DNA of 64,000 bases from JAQVCM01 sp040403095 (lineage in GTDB: Bacteria; Bacteroidota; Bacteroidia; Flavobacteriales_D; Crocinitomicaceae). Below, piece by piece: positions 27,606 to 35,577 of the stretch. The notes beneath the pieces are model-generated. The model searched no databases. It had not been told where the DNA came from and saw only the letters and a program-made list of their open reading frames with translations. How positions within the stretch are numbered: the stretch's first letter is position 1; every line of letters starts with the position of its first letter. Where the stretch lies: the NCBI GenBank assembly GCA_040403095.1, contig JBBALI010000018.1, positions 7,938 through 71,937 of the forward strand, written 5' to 3'. A program made the translations under genes and the position numbers.

Positions 27606-28177
27606 ATGACCATTTTTTGTGGTAAACTCGCGTTCATTTTTTCTAATTTTTCTCTCAACAATTTTCTAGCTGTCGATAAATGCCATTTTGAAGTTCCTTC
27701 CGAAATTTCCAATTTTTCACCAATTTCTTTGTGACTGTAGCCATCTATGACATACAAGTTGAATACATGGGCACTGACTGCTGGAATTTGAGTCAATAAT
27801 TTCATAATTGAAGCACATCCAAAATCACTTTCAGCATCATTTTGAATTACTTCAGCATGAAAATCTAATTCTCTCTCAGTCTCTTTTCCTTGATAATGTG
27901 TGAGATGTATCTTTGATTTTCGGTATTCGTCGATCAAAGTATTCGTAGTAATTTTTTTAGACCAAGCATTAAAATTAACCGCCTCAACATCAATCGTTTC
28001 AATTCCTTTGATGATTTTAAGAAAAGCTATATTTAAAGAAGATCTAGCGTCTTCATCATTATTGTGATAACGCAAACAAAGTGGCATCAGGAACTTGAAA
28101 CAATACTCATAGAGTTGTTTCTGTGCTTTTCGATTGTTGCTGGCACAAGCTTTAAGTATGTCTGAATTTATGTGCAT
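27602..28177 (-). CDS. ECF-type RNA polymerase sigma factor
   Basis: 191 residues from the ATG at 28177. Region 2 is visible early (ACASNNRKAQKQLYEYCFKF, ARSSLNIAFLKIIKGI, FNAWSKKITTNTLIDEYRK), and region 4 helix-turn-helix at the end (LYVIDGYSHKEIGEKLEISEGTSKWHLSTARKLLREKL). It would direct polymerase to a small regulon. An in-frame TTG at 28216 would add 13 residues, but the ATG gives the family-like start. The stop overlaps the next gene by 4 nt (ATGA). The gap between region 2 and region 4 holds an acidic linker. Confidence 0.9.
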   Translation of the reverse strand: MHINSDILKACASNNRKAQKQLYEYCFKFLMPLCLRYHNNDEDARSSLNIAFLKIIKGIETIDVEAVNFNAWSKKITTNTLIDEYRKSKIHLTHYQGKETERELDFHAEVIQNDAESDFGCASIMKLLTQIPAVSAHVFNLYVIDGYSHKEIGEKLEISEGTSKWHLSTARKLLREKLEKMNASLPQKMVI

Positions 28178-28341
28178 GCCAATTCCAATCTTTCTGATGT
28201 TTTCGTTTTCGCGCAAGTTACAATTTTTTTTAATACTTGATTACATTTCGAATCTTTACCTAATTTCTCAAACGTCCCCGTTAACTAAATGGTTGGTGAA
28301 AATTCAATTTAATATTGCGATATTAGCAACAAATATCAATT

Positions 28342-28824
28342 ATGAAATTGCACATCTTAAGACACGCAAAAACTCAGGTTATTGCGCCATCACAAAAGGA
28401 TTTTGACCGCGTTTTACTTCCGAAAGGAATAGAACAATCCAATAAAATGGGATTTTATCTCAATGAAAAACTTCCGAGAAAAATTACTGTTTACTGCTCA
28501 ACAAGCGCAAGAACGCAACAAACAGCCAAAATCGTACAGGAAAAATTTGAATTTCGCGATTTGAGATTGACAGATCAACTTTACCATGCTGACTTAATGT
28601 CGCTTTTAGATTTTATATGGAAATTGGAAGGCAAAGAAGACATTCTATTAATCGGTCACAACGATGGGATTTCTGATTTAGCATCTTATTTTACAGACGA
28701 ATACATTGGCTTGCAAACTTGTGGATATTGCTGCATAGAATTTGATTCTGACGCTTGGAAAAATACATCTAAAGGTTTGGGTCGCTTGGTGGATTCTTTT
28801 CGTCCGAAGGTAGTTTTGGACTAG
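28342..28824 (+). CDS. SixA-like histidine phosphatase
   Basis: 160 residues. The phosphohistidine motif is LRHAKT near residue 5 (RH with A in place of the usual G of RHG, as in SixA), a second arginine motif is in STSARTQQTA, and the GHNDGISDLA segment provides the second catalytic His. Length and motif set match SixA, a phosphohistidine phosphatase. Targets are unknown here. The gene converges on the rhomboid gene and the two overlap by 56 nt at their 3' ends. Confidence 0.88.
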   Translation: MKLHILRHAKTQVIAPSQKDFDRVLLPKGIEQSNKMGFYLNEKLPRKITVYCSTSARTQQTAKIVQEKFEFRDLRLTDQLYHADLMSLLDFIWKLEGKEDILLIGHNDGISDLASYFTDEYIGLQTCGYCCIEFDSDAWKNTSKGLGRLVDSFRPKVVLD

Positions 28825-29575
28825 ATTCTTGGCTTGAAATATAATTGTATATAATTTTGAAATCTTCTTGCTGCCGCTTGATTTCCTCCGCTCTTTCATT
28901 AGCTAAACGGATATTTTCTAACCATTGACCTTCTAAATCTGGTGGTTCGATACCCATTTCCTTTTCTATTTCATACTGGTATTTGGGTTCTTGCGGCCCT
29001 TTAGATTTATACAAAAAAGCCAAAGTCACACCTGTGATTAAACCTGCCAAATGACCTTCCCATGAAACCCTTGCCTGCATTGGGAAAATTCCCCAAATCA
29101 AACTTCCATAAACAAAAATAACGAAAAGTGAAATTCCTTGCAAAGGCCTGTATTTTCTGATTGTTCCACTGACAAATAAAAATCCAGCCAAGGCGTAAAT
29201 CACACTGCTCATTCCAATGTGATATGAACCTGTATTGATGGCAAAAACCCAAACAAATAAGCCGGTTACAAACCAACTGAAGAAAAATATTTGTGCTGCG
29301 ATTTGTCTGTAAAAGTAAATCAAGGCTCCAAAAAGAATCGCAATTGGACCTGAATTGTTTAAAATATGACCAAAGTCAGAAGGGGAATGAAGCAAAGGAG
29401 AAAAGATGATTCCTCGTAAACCTATTAAATCTTTAGGGAAAATTCCCCATTTGTAAAAATCGAAGGACGAAATTCTTTCCAATAAGTAAAACGACCACAT
29501 CAAGATCAATAGCAAAGCTGGATACATGATTGTCTCCAAATTATTTCCAAATTGATGTTGCTTTTTATTATTCAT
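28769..29575 (-). CDS. Rhomboid-family intramembrane serine protease
   Basis: 268 residues from the ATG at 29575. Six or so membrane helices, with the catalytic-Ser motif GMSS (GxSx) in GMSSVIYALAGFL, the catalytic-His motif in VSWEGHLAGLITG, and a helix-2 His/Asn stretch (GHILNNSGPI). It cleaves within membranes. The C-terminal ~60 residues are charged and cytoplasmic. An open frame extends to 29689, but its extra residues are not family-like. Its 3' end overlaps the convergent phosphatase gene by 56 nt. Confidence 0.88.
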   Translation of the reverse strand: MNNKKQHQFGNNLETIMYPALLLILMWSFYLLERISSFDFYKWGIFPKDLIGLRGIIFSPLLHSPSDFGHILNNSGPIAILFGALIYFYRQIAAQIFFFSWFVTGLFVWVFAINTGSYHIGMSSVIYALAGFLFVSGTIRKYRPLQGISLFVIFVYGSLIWGIFPMQARVSWEGHLAGLITGVTLAFLYKSKGPQEPKYQYEIEKEMGIEPPDLEGQWLENIRLANERAEEIKRQQEDFKIIYNYISSQESSPKLPSDEKNPPSDPNL

Positions 29576-29738
29576 TGTCAAATTACTTTCAAACAACGTG
29601 CCTGATGAAAATTGCTGACAAGCTGACAGAAAAATGTTTTTAAGGTTTTTCAATGATCTTATTAAAATGATTCTAAATTTAGTTTGCAACGAAAATTAAT
29701 TTTTGAAAAACGAAAAAAAATACATACTTTTCGACAAT

Positions 29739-29761
29739 CTAAGTGTAATTTTAACACTAAG
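29739..29761. promoter_or_regulatory. Operator-like palindrome at the cotH promoter
   Basis: CTAAGTGT-AATTTTA-ACACTAAG, 8-nt arms with a 7-nt spacer. It follows a TTTTG-N19-TACTTTTC promoter-like pair (29701-29705 and 29725-29732), so it lies at the probable transcription start. Confidence 0.7.
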
Positions 29762-29778
29762 CTTTTAACTCACTTGTA

Positions 29779-31209
29779 ATGAAAAAAAAACTACTTCTAG
29801 TTTTGATTGTAACCATCGGAATTTTTCAATTTTGTATGGGACAAACTTTTCATCCTGCGGATAATCAAGCTTTTTTGCAAAATGAATTGGCATCCATTTA
29901 CATCACAATTGATGCTGATAGCATGTCGAACATGTTGTTGCAAAGCAATTTAAGTTCGGATCATGAATATCCCGCAGATTTTGAATACATCAGCTCACAA
30001 GGTACAACAGTTATTAATAATGTGGGATTCAGATTGCGCGGAAACACTTCTCGATATGCTGAAAAAAAATCATTTAAAATTTCATTCAACACTTTTGTTT
30101 CTGGAGTAAAATGGCAAGGCTTAGAAAAATTAAATCTAAACGGTCAGCACAATGATGTCTCAATTCTGAGAAATGACCTTTCTTTAGACTTATTGAAAGC
30201 TGCGGAGCTGCCAGCTTCCCGAAAAAGCTATGTAAAATTATTTGTAAACAATGAATACAAAGGACTTTACTTAAATACAGAACACATCGATGAGGAGTTT
30301 ATTCAATCTCGTTTTCCGCAAAACGATACTGGAAACCTTTACAAAGCGAATTATGGAGCGAACATGCTTTATTCAGGAGTAAATCAATCTCCCTATGAGA
30401 ACTTATACGAATTAAGTACCAACAAAAGTGCCAATGATTACAGCGGTTTGATTCATTTTTTGGACGTTTTAAACAACTCCAATCCAACAGATTTTGCTTG
30501 TGAAATTGATGCAGTTTTTGATGTAGACATGTATTTGAGAACTTTGGCTATTGAAATTTTGTCTGGACATTGGGACGGGTATGCTTACAACAAAAATAAT
30601 TACTATTTGTACCAGCGTCCTTCAGATCAGAAATTTGTCTTTATCGAATATGACATGGACAATACTTTTGGCATCGATTGGTCGGGAATAAATTGGGCAA
30701 ATAGAGATATTTACAATTGGGCTTCAACGAATGATCCGCGACCACTTTACTCTAAAATTTTGAACGTACCTTATTACAGAAATCAATTTTCATTGTACAT
30801 CGACAATTATTTAGCCACTTTTTATAATCCAGCAAATTTGGTCACAGGGCTTCAAGCAAGACAGGCATTAATTGAACAAGCAGCCTACGACGACACATAC
30901 AGAACATTAGATTATGGCTTCAACAATTTTGATTTTCAATATGCAATTACTGATTCTTGGGGTGCACATATTACCGCTTCTATTGAATCTTTTTTGTTTG
31001 ACAGAAAAATTTCAGCGAACCAACAAACAACAACTTCAACCATTCAAAACCCCTGTTTTAACAGCATTGAAAACGCAACTTTAGAAACACAACTACAATT
31101 TGTAAAAGCATTCAATCTTCTTGGTCAAGAAATTGATATTAGCACTCCAAATCAATGGATTATAGGTGAAGATCAATTTGGAAATCACCATAAAATATTC
31201 TCAAAATAA
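29779..31209 (+). CDS. CotH-like kinase family secreted protein
   Basis: 476 residues. Signal peptide residues 1-21 (MKKKLLLVLIVTIGIFQFCMG, then QTF). The CotH kinase core is visible: RLRGNTSRYAEKKSFKISF (glycine-rich nucleotide loop), YVKLFVNNEYKGLYLNTEHID, and the catalytic acidic stretch FIEYDMDNTFGIDW with DMDNT. In Bacillus, CotH phosphorylates spore-coat proteins; in Bacteroidota such proteins are periplasmic or extracellular and their substrates are unknown. It lacks a clear sorting domain. It is 3 nt upstream of the GH13 gene and shares its operator and operon, suggesting a link to glucan use. Confidence 0.85.
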   Translation: MKKKLLLVLIVTIGIFQFCMGQTFHPADNQAFLQNELASIYITIDADSMSNMLLQSNLSSDHEYPADFEYISSQGTTVINNVGFRLRGNTSRYAEKKSFKISFNTFVSGVKWQGLEKLNLNGQHNDVSILRNDLSLDLLKAAELPASRKSYVKLFVNNEYKGLYLNTEHIDEEFIQSRFPQNDTGNLYKANYGANMLYSGVNQSPYENLYELSTNKSANDYSGLIHFLDVLNNSNPTDFACEIDAVFDVDMYLRTLAIEILSGHWDGYAYNKNNYYLYQRPSDQKFVFIEYDMDNTFGIDWSGINWANRDIYNWASTNDPRPLYSKILNVPYYRNQFSLYIDNYLATFYNPANLVTGLQARQALIEQAAYDDTYRTLDYGFNNFDFQYAITDSWGAHITASIESFLFDRKISANQQTTTSTIQNPCFNSIENATLETQLQFVKAFNLLGQEIDISTPNQWIIGEDQFGNHHKIFSK

Positions 31210-31212
31210 TAC

Positions 31213-33090
31213 ATGAATCAAATGAAAACAAACATCTTTTTAGCCCTTATTTCCTTATTCTCTTTCAACTCAGTGGCGCAAAAAATTCAAACTTTATCTC
31301 ACATCGAACCACCCAATTGGTGGGCAAATATGGAGCATCATCAAGTTGAGGTAATGTTGCATGGAAAAAACATCAGTCAATTAACTGTTGAAGCAAAAGG
31401 TTTGACAATTTTAGGAATTCAAAAAACGGAGAATCCCAACTATATTTTTGTCACTCTGGAGACAAAAAATGTAGCCGCAGGAAAATATACTTTTCAATTG
31501 TCCGAAAGCAAAAAAATCAAATACCAATTTGATTATGAGATCAAAGCCAGAAATACTGATTCAAAAGAGCGCATTGGTTTCAATACTTCTGATGTACTTT
31601 ATTTATTGATGCCAGATCGATTTGCAAACGGTAAGACCACAAACGACAACGATCCTTCGGTAGTGGAAAAAATGAATCGTTCACTTCCTGGCGGACGACA
31701 TGGTGGCGATATTCAAGGAATTGTGGACCATTTAGATTACATCAAAGAATTGGGCGCAACAACGATTTGGCCAACACCGATGATGGAAGACAACGATTCA
31801 GCTTACAGCTACCATACTTATGGTCAAAGTGATTTGTACCGTGTTGATCCACGCTATGGAACGAATGAAGAATACAAAAATTTGGTTTCCGAAGCACACA
31901 AAAGAAAATTGAAAGTCATTCAAGATGTTGTACCAAATCACTGGGGATCTAATCATTGGATGATGCGCGATCTTCCAACTTACACTTGGTTGCATCAATT
32001 TCCAGGATATGCGCAAACAAATTACAGGATGTCAACCCAAATGGATCCAAACACTTCACAAATTGACCAAAAAATGTGTGCAGATGGTTGGTTTGTGAAA
32101 TCTATGCCTGACTTGAACCAAAGCAATCCTTTGGTATTGAATTATTTGATTCAAAATACCATTTGGTGGATGGAATATGCCGATTTAGACGGTTTGCGTG
32201 TTGATACATATAGCTACAACGACAAAGAAGGAATTGCAAAATGGACCAAAAAAATCATAGACGAATATCCGAATACAAATATTGTAGGAGAAGTGTGGAT
32301 GCACGATCAAGCACACCAATCTTATTGGCAAAAAAACAGTCCGATCGCTGCCATTCAATCATACAATTCAAATCTGCCATCAGTCATGGATTTTACACTT
32401 CATGATGCTTTTGGTCAGGCTTTCAGTGAAAAGAATCAAAATTGGGACCAAGGAATGATGCGAGTTTATGACAATTTTGTGAACGATTTTATGTACGATA
32501 ATCCAAACAACATTTTGCTGTTTATGGAAAACCACGATACGCAAAGATTCAATGAAATTTATTCCAATATCACAGATTATAAATTGGCCATGACGATTTT
32601 AGCAACTGTTCGCGGAATTCCGCAAATCTATTATGGTACTGAAATTGGAATGAAAGGGAATAAAAATTTAGGCGATGCAGATATCAGAAAAGATTTTCCT
32701 GGAGGATGGAAAGAAGATAAAGAGAATGCATTTGCTCTAAAAAGCGAAAATCAGCAAGCTGGGAGAAATCAAATGCAAGAAGAATATTTCAACTTCACCA
32801 AAAAAATCTTAAATTGGCGTTTAAATAACAAAGCAGTTCAAGAAGGTAAAACGATTCAATTTATTCCTGAAAACAATGTATATGTGTTTTTTAGAATCTT
32901 GCCGAATGAAAAAGTGATGGTTATTGTGAACAACTCCGAATCTGAACAAACTTTGAAACTAGATCGTTTTAGAGAAGTAATATCCAAAGGTAAAATGTGT
33001 AAAGATTTTATCTCTGGCAACAACATCAATTTGGAAAATGAAAAAATAATTATTGGAGCAAAAACTTCTATGATTATTGAAATTAAATAA
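31213..33090 (+). CDS. GH13 alpha-glucan hydrolase, SusA/cyclomaltodextrinase-like, periplasmic
   Basis: 625 residues with a signal peptide (MKTNIFLALISLFSFNSVAQ after a short N-terminal pair). An N-terminal beta domain (residues 25-120) is followed by the (beta/alpha)8 barrel of family GH13: VDHLDYIKELGATTIWPTP, HTYGQSDLYRVDPRYG, VVPNHWG, nucleophile Asp about 331 in GLRVDTYSY, acid/base Glu about 360 in VGEVWMHD and the third acid Asp about 442 in FMENHDTQRF. It resembles neopullulanase/cyclomaltodextrinase and SusA, which split maltodextrins in the periplasm. Operon: cotH, this, GH31. Two possible starts lie at 31213 and 31222. Confidence 0.92.
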   Translation: MNQMKTNIFLALISLFSFNSVAQKIQTLSHIEPPNWWANMEHHQVEVMLHGKNISQLTVEAKGLTILGIQKTENPNYIFVTLETKNVAAGKYTFQLSESKKIKYQFDYEIKARNTDSKERIGFNTSDVLYLLMPDRFANGKTTNDNDPSVVEKMNRSLPGGRHGGDIQGIVDHLDYIKELGATTIWPTPMMEDNDSAYSYHTYGQSDLYRVDPRYGTNEEYKNLVSEAHKRKLKVIQDVVPNHWGSNHWMMRDLPTYTWLHQFPGYAQTNYRMSTQMDPNTSQIDQKMCADGWFVKSMPDLNQSNPLVLNYLIQNTIWWMEYADLDGLRVDTYSYNDKEGIAKWTKKIIDEYPNTNIVGEVWMHDQAHQSYWQKNSPIAAIQSYNSNLPSVMDFTLHDAFGQAFSEKNQNWDQGMMRVYDNFVNDFMYDNPNNILLFMENHDTQRFNEIYSNITDYKLAMTILATVRGIPQIYYGTEIGMKGNKNLGDADIRKDFPGGWKEDKENAFALKSENQQAGRNQMQEEYFNFTKKILNWRLNNKAVQEGKTIQFIPENNVYVFFRILPNEKVMVIVNNSESEQTLKLDRFREVISKGKMCKDFISGNNINLENEKIIIGAKTSMIIEIK

Positions 33091-33091
33091 C

Positions 33092-35485
33092 ATGATAAAA
33101 TTGAAAAATTCATTTATCACACTTTGCTTTTTAGCAATATGCTCGTCACTTTTCAGTCAAAATAGTGATCGGAAATTTGTCAGTTATGAAAAAACAGACA
33201 AAGGAATTGAGGTGAAAACCAACGATGGGAAATATATTTTCACTACTTATAGACCAACGGTAATCCAAACGACTTTTATTCCAACTGGTGAAACAGCGGA
33301 AGCAAAATCACATGCGGTCGTGCAAACGCCTTCAAAGGAAGTTTTGAAAAGCAACGACAATGATTCTGTTTTAATTTTAAGCAATAGTAGAATCGATATC
33401 AAAATTCAAAAATCACCATTTCAGGTTCAATATTTTCAAGCTGGAAAACTGGTTATTTCTGAGAAAAAAGGTTATTTCAAAACAGCATCGCATGATGCCA
33501 TCAATTTTAATATCAATCAAACTGAAATTTTGTATGGCGGTGGTGCGAGAGCGCTCGGAATGAACCGTCGCGGAAATCGCTTGGAGCTTTACAACAAAGC
33601 AAATTACGGCTATGAATCTACTTCTGCCTTGATGAATTTTTGTATGCCGATTGTAATGTCATCCGAAAAATACATGATTCATTTCGACAATCCTCAGACT
33701 GGATTTTTGGATTTAGATTCAAAAAAAGACAACACAATTACTTACGAAACAATCGGTGGAAATAAAACTTACCAAATCATTTTTGGAAATAGTTGGAATG
33801 AATTGATTTTCAATTATACCCAATTAACAGGTTCACAACCGCTTCCGCCAAGATGGGCGTTTGGCAATTTTTCTTCTCGATTTGGCTATCATTCTCAGAA
33901 AGAAACGGAACAAACTGTGAATAAATTCATAGAAGATTCCATTCCTTTGGACGCAGTAATTCTGGATCTATATTGGTTTGGAAAAGAAATTCAAGGAACG
34001 ATGGGTAATTTGGAATTCTACAAAGATTCCTTCCCTACTCCCTTGAAAATGATTTCAGATTTCAACCAAAAAGGAATCAAAACAGTGCTGATTTCAGAGC
34101 CATTTATTTTAAATACTTCGAATCGTTGGAAAGAAGCGGTTTCTAAAAATATTTTAGCAAAAGACAGTTTGGGAAATCCTTTCGTTTACAATTTCTATTT
34201 TGGAAATACTGGTTTGATTGACATTTATTCGAAACCTGGAAATGAATGGTTTTGGAATATTTACAAAGGAATGCATGATCAAGGAGTGAAAGGTTTTTGG
34301 GGTGATTTAGGTGAACCTGAAGTGCATCCGAAAGATTTGATTCATGCCACTGGCAAAGCAACCACAGTGCACAATATTTATGGCCATGATTGGGCGAAAT
34401 TGATTCAAGAAGGATACCAAAAAAACTATCCAAATGAGCGCCCTTTTATTTTGATGCGTGCTGGTTATTCAGGTTCACAGCGCTTTGGAATGATTCCGTG
34501 GTCGGGAGATGTGAACAGAACTTGGGGCGGACTGCAAGCACAACCGGAAATCGCGCTCCAAATGGGAATGCAAGGAATTGGATACATGCATTCAGATTTA
34601 GGAGGTTTTGCAGGAACTTACGACGACAATGAATTATATATCAGATGGCTACAATACGGTGTTTTTCAGCCAATATTCAGACCGCACGCGCAAGAACAAG
34701 TGGCATCAGAGCCTGTTTTTAAAGATGAAAATACCAAAAGAATTGTCAAAAATGCCATTCAATTAAGGTATGATTTGTTGCCATACAATTACACCATGGC
34801 TTATTTGAACAGTATTTATGGCTTGCCATTGATGCGTCATTTGATGTTTGAAGAAAATAACAATCCAAAATTATTGACCAATAAGGAAAATTATTTGTGG
34901 GGAAATGAAATTTTAGTTGCACCTATTTTGGAAAAAGGAAAAGTTAGTCAAGAGGTTTATTTCCCAAGTTCATCAGACTGGTTTGATTTTTACACAGGTG
35001 AAATCCATAAAAAAGGATCAACTGCTGAAATCAAAACAAACATTGAAAATATTCCAACTTTCGTAAGAGCTGGGTCGTTTATACCGATGTCGAAAGGATT
35101 AAAAAACACGGATGATTTTGATGACAACAAGATATCGATACATTTTTATTACCATCAAAATGTAGAAATTAGCAATGGAGTCTATTTCACAGACGATGGA
35201 AAAACTCCTGCGTTTAACCAAGAATATCAATCGAAAATTGAATATTTTAGATACAAAAAAGAAGCAAAATATTCAACGATTACATTTGAACAAAAATTGT
35301 TAGGGAAAATTCCAGCGTTGACAAAAAGAAGATATGAAATGATACTTCATAACATCGAAAAAGCGCCTAAAAGCATAATTTTGGATAAAAAGGAAATAAA
35401 ATTTCAATTTGACAAAACAGCTAAAACGCTAACATTCATTGCCGATTTAGCACAAAATAATTCGATTTTAAAAATAAATTGGTGA
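33092..35485 (+). CDS. GH31 alpha-glucosidase
   Basis: 797 residues from the ATG at 33092 with a signal peptide (MIKLKNSFITLCFLAICSSLFSQ). The family fingerprint is clear: nucleophile Asp about 405 in GFWGDLGEPEVHP and acid/base Asp about 473 in PWSGDVNRTWGGLQAQPEI; also ALNMFC-like GGGARALGMNRRG near the N-terminus and PIFRPHAQEQVASEP. GH31 enzymes release alpha-glucose from oligosaccharides or related bonds. The function differs from the classical SusB (GH97). The ATG follows the GH13 stop by 1 nt, so translation is probably coupled. Confidence 0.93.
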   Translation: MIKLKNSFITLCFLAICSSLFSQNSDRKFVSYEKTDKGIEVKTNDGKYIFTTYRPTVIQTTFIPTGETAEAKSHAVVQTPSKEVLKSNDNDSVLILSNSRIDIKIQKSPFQVQYFQAGKLVISEKKGYFKTASHDAINFNINQTEILYGGGARALGMNRRGNRLELYNKANYGYESTSALMNFCMPIVMSSEKYMIHFDNPQTGFLDLDSKKDNTITYETIGGNKTYQIIFGNSWNELIFNYTQLTGSQPLPPRWAFGNFSSRFGYHSQKETEQTVNKFIEDSIPLDAVILDLYWFGKEIQGTMGNLEFYKDSFPTPLKMISDFNQKGIKTVLISEPFILNTSNRWKEAVSKNILAKDSLGNPFVYNFYFGNTGLIDIYSKPGNEWFWNIYKGMHDQGVKGFWGDLGEPEVHPKDLIHATGKATTVHNIYGHDWAKLIQEGYQKNYPNERPFILMRAGYSGSQRFGMIPWSGDVNRTWGGLQAQPEIALQMGMQGIGYMHSDLGGFAGTYDDNELYIRWLQYGVFQPIFRPHAQEQVASEPVFKDENTKRIVKNAIQLRYDLLPYNYTMAYLNSIYGLPLMRHLMFEENNNPKLLTNKENYLWGNEILVAPILEKGKVSQEVYFPSSSDWFDFYTGEIHKKGSTAEIKTNIENIPTFVRAGSFIPMSKGLKNTDDFDDNKISIHFYYHQNVEISNGVYFTDDGKTPAFNQEYQSKIEYFRYKKEAKYSTITFEQKLLGKIPALTKRRYEMILHNIEKAPKSIILDKKEIKFQFDKTAKTLTFIADLAQNNSILKINW

Positions 35486-35490
35486 TTTTT

Positions 35491-35513
35491 CTTAGTGTCA
35501 TTTTGACATTTAA
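35491..35513. promoter_or_regulatory. Operator-like palindrome at the susC promoter
   Basis: CTTAGTGT-CATTTTG-ACATTTAA, one perfect and one degenerate arm, overlapping the TTTG -33 box of the susC promoter (35501-35505). Confidence 0.65.
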
Positions 35514-35532
35514 TAATATTTGTATAAATTTG
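35501..35532 (+). promoter_or_regulatory. susC promoter (TTTTG-N19-TAAATTTG)
   Basis: TTTTG at 35501-35505, a 19-nt spacer and TAAATTTG at 35525-35532, a full match to the Bacteroidota promoter pattern, 45 nt before the susC ATG. The operator-like palindrome covers the -33 part. Confidence 0.75.
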
Positions 35533-35577
35533 GTCAGTTGATTTGTTAAAAAACCATAAATTAATAATTAAATTGCT

